Source of the DNA: Pontibacter russatus
GTDB taxonomy: Bacteria > Bacteroidota > Bacteroidia > Cytophagales > Hymenobacteraceae
Direction: 5' to 3'
Length of the DNA stretch: 64,000 bases
NCBI RefSeq assembly: GCF_009931655.1
Contig: NZ_CP047984.1
Coordinates: 2,312,501-2,376,500, forward strand
The translations under genes and the position numbers were made by a program. The first letter of the stretch is position 1. Each line of letters starts with the position of its first letter. Positions 25,901 to 32,680 of the stretch are shown piece by piece. Under the pieces are notes generated by a model that made no database searches, was not told the DNA's origin, and worked only from the letters and a program-made list of their open reading frames with translations.

Positions 25901-27661
25901 GTCCTGCAGGAAGTTTCCGGTGTTCGACTCGCCGGACGCGTTGTGGCTCTCGTCCATGATGATGATGTTGTCCTTTGCCACCTGGCGCAACCAGTCCGGC
26001 TTTGCGGGGGAGCGCTCCGGAGAGCTGAACTGTGAATAGGTCGCCAGGGCATAGTGGAAGCCCTGCGGCATCCGCTTGCTCTTGATAGTGTCCCTGAGCT
26101 GCTTTTCGGGCATGGGCTCATACACCACCTTGCCCCGCGCATCCTTGATTTTGGTCTTCTTGTCGCGGCTGTTCACCACGAACGGCACCAGGTCCTTCGA
26201 GCCAATGGCCACCAGGTCGCGGTAAAGGTCAGAGAACAGGTTGGGCTTCTCAGTGATGAACACCGGCACCTTGCCCTGCAGCGCCGCGTAGCGGATGATG
26301 GCAGCGGCCTGCCTGCCCTTGCCTATGCCGGTCTGGTCGCCGATGATCATGCCCTGCCCCCTTGCCTCTATGTTGTAGAGGGCCATGGCCACGGCGTCAA
26401 TCTGCTCTGCGGCCAGCGCCTTGCACATCTCTGTGTTGGAGGCGTAGCCCAACCGGTGCTGCACAAAGGCGTCAATGTCGCCGCCCACGGCCTCTTTTAT
26501 CTTGCCTAGGGCAGAAAACGTCTCGTGCGCCATCATATCCGGCACATGCGTGTCGAGCACGAAACAGGCGTTGGAGGTGGGGGTGTAGGGCATTCCCAGG
26601 CCGCCCAGGTCCAGGAGCTGCAGCTTTAGTTTAACGGCTCGGGCTTTAAGGGAAAGCATTTTTAGTCTTTTAGAATGGTTGGAAGTGTGTTGGGTTGGCT
26701 GAGGGGCCTCCAGGTATTGTGTCACGCGCTCGTACAGCTCGTCAAAGGTCCGTACCAGCGTGTCATGCCCGCTCTTTAGCGGCGAGACGCCCTGAGGAAC
26801 CGGCTTTCTGCCGTTGATCAGTATCAGGCGCACGGCAAAGCCGGTGCCCTGGCGCGTGTACAGCTTTTTGCTGTCGATGTTGAGCACGTCCTCCACATGG
26901 TAATGGCTGTAGAGGTAATTGAAGAAAAGGCGGTTCTTGCCTGCCTGCAGCCTGCCTTTGTCGTCCCAGGTGGAGTGCCCGCCGATGATGATGGCGGCGC
27001 GTCCGGAATCCTTCATGCAGTCCAGTGCCCGGATGGCCATCACCTGCTCCAGCGACTTGAGTTTGTAGGTGCCGAAAACCACCTCGTCTGTGGAGCCGAA
27101 CGGCGGGTTTGTCACCACGCAGTCGAATTGTTTTTCAAATCCCTTGAAAGGCAGCGTGGCATCCATCCCCGTCACGCCCGCATAGCCCTGTGTCTCCAGG
27201 TTCATGCGCCGCACCCGGTCAATCTCGTTCACGGTGCATTGCTGCGGAGTGGCCGCAATGGTCAGCAGCCCGTTACCGGCAGAGGGCTCGAAAAGCGTGT
27301 TTTCGGGCCTGTCAGCGCCCACGTATAGGCCTGCCAGGTAGCCAATCGGCGCCGGGGTGGAATACTGCTGCAGCAACATGCTCTGGCTTGTCCTGAAGCT
27401 GAGGTTCACCTGATTGTTGTATAGGCTCACGATGCGCCCGAATCGTTCGCGGGGAGTGGGAAAGGCGGCAGAGTGCGCCAATATTCTGGCACGGTTCACG
27501 ATGGCCAGCTCGGTCAGCTCCTTTACCAGCGTCCTGTCTGTGATGCCGAAGGAGGCGGCAATCTTCTCAACGCCGGTCTTGTTGTCTTTTATGGAGTTGG
27601 AGAGCCGGACCTGCATGTGTCCGACAAACTCCCTCATGTGGGAGACTAACTGCTTTTCCAT
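22916..27661 (-). CDS. DarB-like fused N6-adenine methylase and Strawberry-notch-type helicase
   Basis: 1581 residues. The N-terminal methylase has FEPSAGNG (125-132) and the catalytic NPPF (185-188). The helicase follows: Walker A GDQTGIGKG (441-449), DESH (570-573), SATYAKRSDN, and in the second lobe MINQSGSTGASAHA and QKRGRINRTGQ, as in the Strawberry-notch group. Phage P1 DarB has the same methylase-helicase make-up, travels in the virion and protects DNA from type I restriction. A basic helical motif LKARAVKLKL (338-347) recurs near the C-terminus as LKAKAVKIKL, and LGGLG sits at 352-356. A shared role with DarB is inference. Confidence 0.8.
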   Translation of the reverse strand: MEKQLVSHMREFVGHMQVRLSNSIKDNKTGVEKIAASFGITDRTLVKELTELAIVNRARILAHSAAFPTPRERFGRIVSLYNNQVNLSFRTSQSMLLQQYSTPAPIGYLAGLYVGADRPENTLFEPSAGNGLLTIAATPQQCTVNEIDRVRRMNLETQGYAGVTGMDATLPFKGFEKQFDCVVTNPPFGSTDEVVFGTYKLKSLEQVMAIRALDCMKDSGRAAIIIGGHSTWDDKGRLQAGKNRLFFNYLYSHYHVEDVLNIDSKKLYTRQGTGFAVRLILINGRKPVPQGVSPLKSGHDTLVRTFDELYERVTQYLEAPQPTQHTSNHSKRLKMLSLKARAVKLKLQLLDLGGLGMPYTPTSNACFVLDTHVPDMMAHETFSALGKIKEAVGGDIDAFVQHRLGYASNTEMCKALAAEQIDAVAMALYNIEARGQGMIIGDQTGIGKGRQAAAIIRYAALQGKVPVFITEKPNLFSDLYRDLVAIGSKDLVPFVVNSRDKKTKIKDARGKVVYEPMPEKQLRDTIKSKRMPQGFHYALATYSQFSSPERSPAKPDWLRQVAKDNIIIMDESHNASGESNTGNFLQDVVASAAGVLFLSATYAKRSDNLPLYAMKTAMSDANLSKEGLVEAIQAGGVALQEILSSQLVQEGQMIRRERSFEGIEVNYITLDKTAGDPSLDKEQEHKAVADNMTEIMREIIGFQELHVEPSIEEMDKIAAAESKEIKKRGGTSAAGVDNSPYFSKIFQVINQMLFSIKADTVAERAIQRLREGKKPVIAFASTMGSFIEQMEDEAGSPVGNGSLIDIDFATVLQRGLDGVMRYTETNHDGSKEKKQIEVSDLSPEGQEKYFQISERIRQASSGITISPIDAVKQRIEAAGYSVAEVTGRKYEVQLNHKTGKGLVTLREKLATNDAFRSFNDNEVDVLMINQSGSTGASAHAVPTDVVPVSEVKQRVMLILQAELDINTEVQKRGRINRTGQLKHIPPIYDYVISAIPAEKRLMMMLQKKLKSLDANTSSNQKQSEAVLSVPDFLNKYGDTVVNKYLIDNLDLNQRLGDPLGIGKDEDAKPTDSRGAAISIAHKVSGRVAVLPTADQQAFYEDITEAYDDYIEELKRKDEYDLEVEAMDLEAETISSQIAKVGKGGTSVFSENTMLETIRAKVLKKPFTKPEVHNLLQDSLGGKTAAEQTAELVAEFKQYMLESANAETEEKNRHYADLVAKLPSDKKIAKLPPAEQLMAIQERRNVLEEARKAAVKKIGDTANNRYRFLHGIFEFFTVGRGIYYSIGREELAKGIFLGFKIDRKKKNPFAPSNVRLRFAVAHSTKYLEIPASQHEAIGAIRGSSYSISRYERDSMIEYWDSAIRDSSQDSKIRYVVTGNLLQAFDQFKGKLVSYTLKGGGEKKGILMPDYWVPQESNKSVTVPISQAAAYIRSMTVGRSLVTAKGVSILRQGQYYKIMVAGTKKSGAWFFLNSDVLRLVNRNLFEKQADKMVSELELERIDELVQWLQAKHSDSVSLPEADFKRMFQEKVDAPRPVHEWPRLLVPEIKQDSKKTKLKLLKLKAKAVKIKLLLLGLDTLKKAA

Positions 27662-27699
27662 TTGCGGATAAAGGGTGAATTGTGGTTGTGGGGCGGCAA

Positions 27700-27739
27700 A
27701 ACACCGTAGCAGCTCACGCCGGAGCTGCTACAGGGTGTT
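27700..27739 (-). terminator. Hairpin between the basic-tail gene and the DarB-like gene
   Basis: AACACC-GTAGCAGCTC / GAGCTGCTAC-a-GGTGTT: a 10-bp inner stem and a 6-bp outer stem, in the 82-bp gap of the leftward block. On the minus strand it precedes GTGTTTT, so it may be a terminator or attenuator. Confidence 0.65.
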
Positions 27740-27743
27740 GTGG

Positions 27744-27983
27744 CTACTTGCGTCTTTTAGCAGTCGCAGTTGCTCTTTTTTTGCGGGGGGCCGCTTTGCG
27801 TTTTCTGGTCGCGGTCGCTGGCTTGCGCTTTTTGGACGTGGCCGTTTTGCGCTTTTTGGCCGTTGGCTTGCGCCTTTTGGCCGCTGTCTTGCGCCTTTTG
27901 GCTTTGCTCTTCTTTTTGTCGGTCAAAGCGTTGAAACCGAAAACTGCTGCGGCACCGATGCCTACTGATAATGGGTCAATCAT
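27744..27983 (-). CDS. Membrane-anchored, histone-tail-like basic protein
   Basis: 79 residues in two parts. Residues 2-21 are hydrophobic (MIDPLSVGIGAAAVFGFNAL). The remaining 55 or so are almost entirely Lys, Arg, Ala, Thr and Pro in repeats such as AKRRK and KKRK, like histone H1 tails. The obvious reading is a membrane-inserted DNA-binding tail that could hold or condense a genome against a membrane. It follows the lysis genes and precedes the DarB-like gene. The role is inferred from composition only. Confidence 0.7.
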   Translation of the reverse strand: MIDPLSVGIGAAAVFGFNALTDKKKSKAKRRKTAAKRRKPTAKKRKTATSKKRKPATATRKRKAAPRKKRATATAKRRK

Positions 27984-28016
27984 TTTTGTAAGGATATAAG
28001 GGTTGGAAAAATTGGG

Positions 28017-28139
28017 TTATGCGTTTTGCCACTGAATGCCTTTGACAGTGATTTGCTTAGATGCCACCTCCGCTTCCTTGAGCATGCGGTAGGCTGCCAC
28101 GGATGATCCAATGGCTATGAGAAGCTGCTTATTGTTCGT
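28017..28139 (-). CDS. Possible 40-residue membrane peptide without a standard start codon
   Basis: Between the basic-tail gene and the holin-like gene is an open stretch reading NNKQLLIAIGSSVAAYRMLK with a polar tail ending in IQWQNA and TAA. It resembles the N-terminal anchors of neighbouring proteins. No ATG, GTG or TTG precedes the hydrophobic part; an ACG at 28139 overlapping the upstream gene's end would fit. A GTG inside the hydrophobic part is the alternative. Tentative. Confidence 0.3.
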   Translation of the reverse strand, partial: TNNKQLLIAIGSSVAAYRMLKEAEVASKQITVKGIQWQNA

Positions 28140-28644
28140 GGCCGGTCGTGTTCGCGGGGGTGAACAGCTGGACAAAAAGCGACTTGACGAACCGTGCGAT
28201 GAGCAGCAGGACGATGAGGGCGATAAAGAGCACCAGCACCGGCACGATGATGTTGTGTGTGAGCCATCGGGCCAGGGAGAAGCGTTTTTCGGGCTCCGCT
28301 GGCGACGCCTGCAGCGGGGCAGGCGTCGGCGGGGCTTCCGTCCGGACAGTCACAACAACGGTGTCTGCGTCGATTTCACCTTTACAGTTGCATTTACTGG
28401 TAATCAGGCCCGTTTCATCAACGTTAACGGTGCTTATGGCCCTGGCGCTCTCTTGTTTGAAGGAGGCCCCGGGCGTGAGCCGGTCGGCTGACACTCGGAC
28501 CTGGGCAGAGTCTGGTCTTACCTCTGCCTTGGCGGTCGCTTTTACGGTTTGCTCCGTTACAGTCCCCTGTGGCGGCTGCGGGTAACTCCCCTCGGTTGGC
28601 TTGGATGTGCTACAGGAAATTATAAGAAGCAGCAACATCGGCAT
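28129..28644 (-). CDS. Nested in-frame start giving a unimolecular-spanin-like lipoprotein
   Basis: Met74 (28644) and Met76 of the holin-like frame start MPMLLLLIISC, a short, classic lipoprotein signal with Cys at position 11 of this product. The product (171 residues) would have an outer-membrane lipid anchor, a periplasm-spanning linker and a C-terminal inner-membrane TM, the make-up of a u-spanin that fuses the two membranes at lysis. AAAGG lies just upstream of the ATG. Two products from one frame is a hypothesis. Confidence 0.4.
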   Translation of the reverse strand: MPMLLLLIISCSTSKPTEGSYPQPPQGTVTEQTVKATAKAEVRPDSAQVRVSADRLTPGASFKQESARAISTVNVDETGLITSKCNCKGEIDADTVVVTVRTEAPPTPAPLQASPAEPEKRFSLARWLTHNIIVPVLVLFIALIVLLLIARFVKSLFVQLFTPANTTGHEQ

Positions 28645-28863
28645 GCTGCCTTTGCCCAGGTAGCCCACCAGCGTCTTGCGGAGCTGCCTCGGGGCGAATA
28701 GCAGGAGCAGGCTCAGCATGAGCGGCACCACGGCATCCAGCCAGGTGACAGCCTCCACTTTAAACACGCTCAGGAGCGTCGCCGCGAAGAGCACCAGCCC
28801 GACGAGGCTTGATTTCCAGCCGGAGCGGAAGTTGGCGCTTAGGAGTTTGAGAAAGGGTATCAT
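28129..28863 (-). CDS. Holin-like membrane protein with embedded spanin-like part
   Basis: 244 residues. Two hydrophobic helices near the N-terminus (about 19-35 and 43-57) have holin character. A third hydrophobic run ends in LIISC at Cys84, a good lipobox. A polar, Pro/Thr-rich periplasmic-type stretch (85-200) leads to a C-terminal TM (about 205-231). It lies directly after the endolysin gene in transcription order, so it belongs to the lysis cassette. The second half on its own looks like a unimolecular spanin; see the nested entry. Function is inferred from layout and context. Confidence 0.6.
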   Translation of the reverse strand: MIPFLKLLSANFRSGWKSSLVGLVLFAATLLSVFKVEAVTWLDAVVPLMLSLLLLFAPRQLRKTLVGYLGKGSMPMLLLLIISCSTSKPTEGSYPQPPQGTVTEQTVKATAKAEVRPDSAQVRVSADRLTPGASFKQESARAISTVNVDETGLITSKCNCKGEIDADTVVVTVRTEAPPTPAPLQASPAEPEKRFSLARWLTHNIIVPVLVLFIALIVLLLIARFVKSLFVQLFTPANTTGHEQ

Positions 28864-28933
28864 TTAAAAATTGATTTAAGGGTTTGCGGGTTTTTGTAGA
28901 GGTAGAGGGAGCCAGCGGCCAAAAAGAGCAGCG

Positions 28934-29509
28934 CTAGGCTACTGTCTTTTTTTTTAGATAGTCCTGGAAGGTGTAGAGCCTGTTGAGCCATCCGACAAGG
29001 TTCGGAGCGCCGGTTTGGGCGTTGCCTCCCGCTATGCGCCGGTGGAACTGCTCCCGCGCCTCATAGTAGAGGTGGTAGAAGTGTTCGGGGTTTACCTGGT
29101 TGAGGAAAGCGGCCGTCATCTTTCCGAGCCTGCCATCCACGTCGAGCTGAATGCCCAGGGCGTTTCCGATGCGTTGCGCAATCTTCACGGCGTCGTCGCC
29201 GGTCAGCACGAACATGTCAAACATGATGTTGGCGATGGCCTGATCCTGAACCGCGTCGCCGCCGAAAGACTTCCACAGCGACTTGTAGAAGCTCTTCACG
29301 TACATTTTCAGGTACACGTCGTTGATTTCATCGTTGCGCTGGATTTCCCGCGTCTCCTTGATTTTGTCGATGATGGCCCATCCCTGCCAGTTTGGCCACC
29401 ACCTGCGGCTGATGCCTTTGTAAGTCTCGCCGCCTGCGTCGGTGCCTACGAAGGAGTAGCCGCCCTCATTCCGCATGACGATGCGGTGCGCTAAGTCGAA
29501 GTTTGCCAT
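28934..29509 (-). CDS. GH108 N-acetylmuramidase endolysin
   Basis: 191 residues. The N-terminal GH108 domain has the catalytic Glu15 in MRNEGGYS and the DAGGETYKGISRRWWPNWQGW segment. The C-terminal part (about 115-185) matches the peptidoglycan-binding domain usually paired with it (GNALGIQLDVDGRLGKMTAAFLN). There is no signal peptide, so a holin is expected, and a holin-like gene follows. It degrades the glycan strand of host peptidoglycan at lysis. This is one of the clearest phage marks in the block. Confidence 0.92.
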   Translation of the reverse strand: MANFDLAHRIVMRNEGGYSFVGTDAGGETYKGISRRWWPNWQGWAIIDKIKETREIQRNDEINDVYLKMYVKSFYKSLWKSFGGDAVQDQAIANIMFDMFVLTGDDAVKIAQRIGNALGIQLDVDGRLGKMTAAFLNQVNPEHFYHLYYEAREQFHRRIAGGNAQTGAPNLVGWLNRLYTFQDYLKKKTVA

Positions 29510-29512
29510 GGT

Positions 29513-30127
29513 TTACCTGGTGAAATATTCTACAATGGTTTTGACTACATAGGCTGGCTTCCCGAATCCCTCTCCGGCGATGTACTGGTCATATCCGGCA
29601 CGGGTGAGCAGGCGCACCTCGTCGGCGGCTATCCAGTAGTTGAACTCGTTGCCTGCGCTGGTTCTCATCCACATCTCCAGCATGTCGTTCTGCTTCTTTC
29701 CGGTCCACAGGCCCACAAAGCATTTGTCCTTCAACTGCGTGATGTGGTTCCTGCCGTTGCCGGTCAGGGTAGAGTAGATTGGCGACGTGGCGGCATATAT
29801 GCCCTCGCCGTTCCAGGAATCGACAAAGGCGTAGGTAGCCGCCCCGCCTGCGCCTGGCTTGCTCACCACCGGTATCTGCGTCGGCTGTGGCTTAGGCTGC
29901 GGCTGCGGCGTCGGATTAGGCTGTGGCTGTGGCGTCGGCTGTTGCTCACTGGCTTTCACGCCGGACACGAAGGCCATTCCCGCCCCCATGATGAGGCCTA
30001 CCACGGCCATGCCCATCAGGCTGTTCTCTTTTGCCGGTGCCGGAGCCTTTTTATAGCTGTTGGAGGCCTTCGGCTTGTTTTTGTAGGTGTTGCTCTTGGT
30101 CAGAGGCTTGCGGTTAGGCGGGTACAT
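29513..30127 (-). CDS. Membrane-anchored protein with Pro/Gln stalk
   Basis: 204 residues: a basic N-terminus, a TM near 37-57 (LMGMAVVGLIMGAGMAFVSG), a stalk of alternating Pro and Gln (about 62-90), then a beta-rich C-terminal domain of about 110 residues with IYAATSPIYSTLTG and WTGKKQNDMLEMW. It ends 3 bp before the endolysin start, and its own start overlaps the stop of the upstream gene. A stalked domain held in a membrane would suit a virion surface or lysis accessory role. Not recognised. Confidence 0.7.
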   Translation of the reverse strand: MYPPNRKPLTKSNTYKNKPKASNSYKKAPAPAKENSLMGMAVVGLIMGAGMAFVSGVKASEQQPTPQPQPNPTPQPQPKPQPTQIPVVSKPGAGGAATYAFVDSWNGEGIYAATSPIYSTLTGNGRNHITQLKDKCFVGLWTGKKQNDMLEMWMRTSAGNEFNYWIAADEVRLLTRAGYDQYIAGEGFGKPAYVVKTIVEYFTR

Positions 30128-30782
30128 TGGAAACTTGTTTTACCGATGCGCTGTCGATGTAGCGCACGGAGCTGTGATACAAAAAGCCCAGGAGTATTCT
30201 GTTGTCGGGCAGCACGTAGTTGTCGGCCAGCCTCCCGAGTAGGGTGCCCGCCTCGACAAAGGCCAGGCGCTGCAGGCGCTCGTTGAGCACGAAGCCAGGG
30301 GCCACGGTCACAAGCACGGCGGGTGCGGAGACGCCGGAGAGGCCGGAGCTGATCATGCGGTTAAAGCTCTCCATCTCCGCTGCGGAAAGGTCTTTCTGCA
30401 GGTCGGCCACCAGGTCGCGCCGGTAAAGCGCCTTGTACTTGGCAGACACCTCGTAGAGCGTTACCCTGGTGCGGTACATCTCTCCGGCGGTCTTGTACAC
30501 CAAATCCTGGTCGGTTCCGTCGCCCACGGTGTCGTTCACCCATTCGGCGGTCTGCACGATGGCAGAGTAGAACTGCGTGGCGAACCTGGCGGCCAGCCCG
30601 TCTGTGCTGTTGGGGTTGCCGTAGTCCTTCAGCGCCGAGGTGCGCTGCGCGTCTTTCACCAGCTTCTTCACCAGCAGGTAAGCGCCCCCTGCAGCGGCAC
30701 CGACAAAGGCCACGTTCATGGCTTTGCCCATGACGCTCTCCGGCATTTGCAGGCTGACGGCGGGAAGTGTGGATTTTGCCAT
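30114..30782 (-). CDS. Single-TM element protein
   Basis: 222 residues from the Met at 30782 (MAKSTLPAVS). One hydrophobic segment near 25-42 (NVAFVGAAAGGAYLLVKKL) is followed by a mostly helical domain. The frame extends to 30821 but overlaps the preceding small gene. It begins 4 bp after that gene's stop. No family is recognised; a membrane virion component is the working idea. Confidence 0.65.
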   Translation of the reverse strand: MAKSTLPAVSLQMPESVMGKAMNVAFVGAAAGGAYLLVKKLVKDAQRTSALKDYGNPNSTDGLAARFATQFYSAIVQTAEWVNDTVGDGTDQDLVYKTAGEMYRTRVTLYEVSAKYKALYRRDLVADLQKDLSAAEMESFNRMISSGLSGVSAPAVLVTVAPGFVLNERLQRLAFVEAGTLLGRLADNYVLPDNRILLGFLYHSSVRYIDSASVKQVSNVPA

Positions 30783-30786
30783 TCTG

Positions 30787-30969
30787 CTAGATGTAAGACT
30801 TGAACATTTGTATTTTGGCATTCACGCCTGCCTTTTTCGACTTGTCAGCCAGCAGGGCCAGGTTCTCCGGCGTGATGTTCTGTGCGATTGTCTGAAGCGC
30901 ATCCAGCACCTTCAGCGACTCTATGGCATTCTTTGCCTCTATGTTGATGGTTAGTTTATGCTGCGGCAT
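30787..30969 (-). CDS. 60-residue helical protein
   Basis: MPQHKLTINIEAKNAIESLKVLDALQTIAQ and a lysine-rich end. Its start overlaps the end of the upstream coiled-coil gene by 14 bp and it ends 4 bp before the next gene, which supports real translation by coupling. Soluble, without TM. Function unknown. Confidence 0.6.
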   Translation of the reverse strand: MPQHKLTINIEAKNAIESLKVLDALQTIAQNITPENLALLADKSKKAGVNAKIQMFKSYI

Positions 30970-31807
30970 TGTTCACTTGGGCTAAAACGGTGTCTAAGTT
31001 TAGGTTTCCTTGCTTGGCGTAGTGCGCCACGGCGTACACTTTGGAGAGCTGTTCCTCGGAGAGCTGCGCCAGGATATTGTTTATCTCCCTGATGGCCTCC
31101 TGCTGCACCGGCGTCAGGTTCGCGGCCACCGGCAGGCTGCCCATGGGCAGTTGCGGTGCGCCGCCGCCCATCAGCTTGGTCACAAGTATTCCCAGGACAT
31201 CGGGGGGCAGGGTTTTTGCCGCCTCAAACACGCCCGCGAGGCCGCTTTTGCTGTTTTGCTCAACTCCGGCGAGGGCGAGCTGGTGCTCCTTGTCCTTAAA
31301 GCGGTTGTCTAGCTGCAGGTCATTGTTCTTGTCCTTCAGCTCCTGTATTTTTTCCTCCAGGTGCTTCACCGTTTTTCGCAGATCCTCTACTCTTTGCTGC
31401 TCGGAGAGAAGCTGCTTTTCAGTGATGCCCATCATGAACATGGCCATGGTGGCGTCCATCTTCGGCGGCTCTGCGGCCTCGCTGGAGGCGGGGTTTGGGT
31501 TTGACATGTCTTTTAGCATTTTTTCGTTTGTGATTTTTATGAATGTGTGCGGCAGGTACCTCCTGGTCACCATGTCCTTGGCAAACCCGTTGCTGGCGTG
31601 GACGGTGATCGTCACTGTGCCGCCCTGGCGCTGCCCTTCCTCGACGCACTCCCTGAGCCCCTGCGCGTCGAACGCCTGCTGGTCCATGGGTGTGCGCTCA
31701 AAGCCCTGTCTGCTCACTTTCACGGTGCAGAGCACGTCTTTCCTGAAAGCGTACTGTATGTGGGCGATGGCCTCGTCAAGCGTTTTCTCAAAGTTCTTCA
31801 TCGACAA
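30956..31807 (-). CDS. Coiled-coil element protein
   Basis: 283 residues. An N-terminal soluble domain (1-95) with a TVTITVHASNGFAKDMVTRRYLP stretch is followed by a strong coiled coil (about 140-195, rich in LEEKIQELKDKNNDLQ). A hydrophobic helical region (DVLGILVTKLMGGG) and a helical C-terminus close it. It fits within the leftward block with small gaps. Possible scaffold or internal virion protein; not recognised. Confidence 0.65.
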   Translation of the reverse strand: MSMKNFEKTLDEAIAHIQYAFRKDVLCTVKVSRQGFERTPMDQQAFDAQGLRECVEEGQRQGGTVTITVHASNGFAKDMVTRRYLPHTFIKITNEKMLKDMSNPNPASSEAAEPPKMDATMAMFMMGITEKQLLSEQQRVEDLRKTVKHLEEKIQELKDKNNDLQLDNRFKDKEHQLALAGVEQNSKSGLAGVFEAAKTLPPDVLGILVTKLMGGGAPQLPMGSLPVAANLTPVQQEAIREINNILAQLSEEQLSKVYAVAHYAKQGNLNLDTVLAQVNNAAA

Positions 31808-31823
31808 TAGGTGAAAAGGTTGG

Positions 31824-32678
31824 TTACACTGCCGGGATGGTCACGGTCACAGAGGTCGGTGTGCCGGTCGTGTATGCCGCCGATGGCTTGATGGCCACCG
31901 TGACGGTGTAGGCTGCGGTTTTCCTCACATAGCCCATTCGGAACACCTCGCTTATGGTCTGCCCCGCCTGCAGCGTGAATGGCTCGTCTGGATAGGCCGC
32001 GCCCTCCACCACATGCGACACGTCGCCCGACACTGCGGCGGCTGGTGCGGAGCTGGCAATTACCTCGAAAGCTAAAGTCCTCTCGCCGGTGATGCCCGAC
32101 ACCTCGCTTGCTCGGATGGTCAGCTCCGGCCCCGCGCCTGGGGCTGGCGCTGCCACCTTGGCAAGCACCGTCTGCGACATTTGCGAGGGATTGCCGCTCG
32201 GGTCCGTCCACAGGAAATAGCCCTCGCCTGGCTCTGATCTGAGCGTCAGCCCGTAGTTTGCCGCCTCCCTGGCGTAGTCCAGCGGGAATGTCTTTTTAAA
32301 CACGCCCTCCGGATGCTGCACCGTTATGTCCTGAATCTTCACGCCGCCGCGCCAAAGGCTGAAATTCACCGTCACAGGGCCTGTTCCAGCGGGGTTGTTG
32401 GTGAGCTGCGAGGCCCAGGTGATCGTGCCCACGGTGTCGGTCTTGTTCAGGTAGGAGGCGTCGCCCTGCGAGGCCTGCATGTTGGTCCAGCACCTGAACC
32501 GGCTCATCGGGAAAGCGAGGCTCTTGTTAATGTTCGTCGCCCCGGCCACACACTCGGAAAGCTTGGTATAGGCGCTGTTAATCGCCGTTTTGATAGTAGA
32601 CAGCTTCAGGGGAAGCGAGCAGGCGATTCGTGCCATAACCAGAAGAAGAATGAGTGTCAGAAAGATGATTTTGAACAT
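31824..32678 (-). CDS. Exported or membrane-anchored beta-domain protein
   Basis: 284 residues. The N-terminus (MFKIIFLTLILLLVMARIACSL) is a pilin-like or signal-anchor hydrophobic stretch. Two beta-rich regions follow; the last 100 residues have an Ig/BACON-like alternation (LTIRASEVSGITGERTLAFEV, TVTVAIKPSAA). It lies directly downstream of the spike gene, with 2 bp between. It may be a spike-associated or penton-like protein. Inference only. Confidence 0.6.
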   Translation of the reverse strand: MFKIIFLTLILLLVMARIACSLPLKLSTIKTAINSAYTKLSECVAGATNINKSLAFPMSRFRCWTNMQASQGDASYLNKTDTVGTITWASQLTNNPAGTGPVTVNFSLWRGGVKIQDITVQHPEGVFKKTFPLDYAREAANYGLTLRSEPGEGYFLWTDPSGNPSQMSQTVLAKVAAPAPGAGPELTIRASEVSGITGERTLAFEVIASSAPAAAVSGDVSHVVEGAAYPDEPFTLQAGQTISEVFRMGYVRKTAAYTVTVAIKPSAAYTTGTPTSVTVTIPAV

Positions 32679-32680
32679 GG

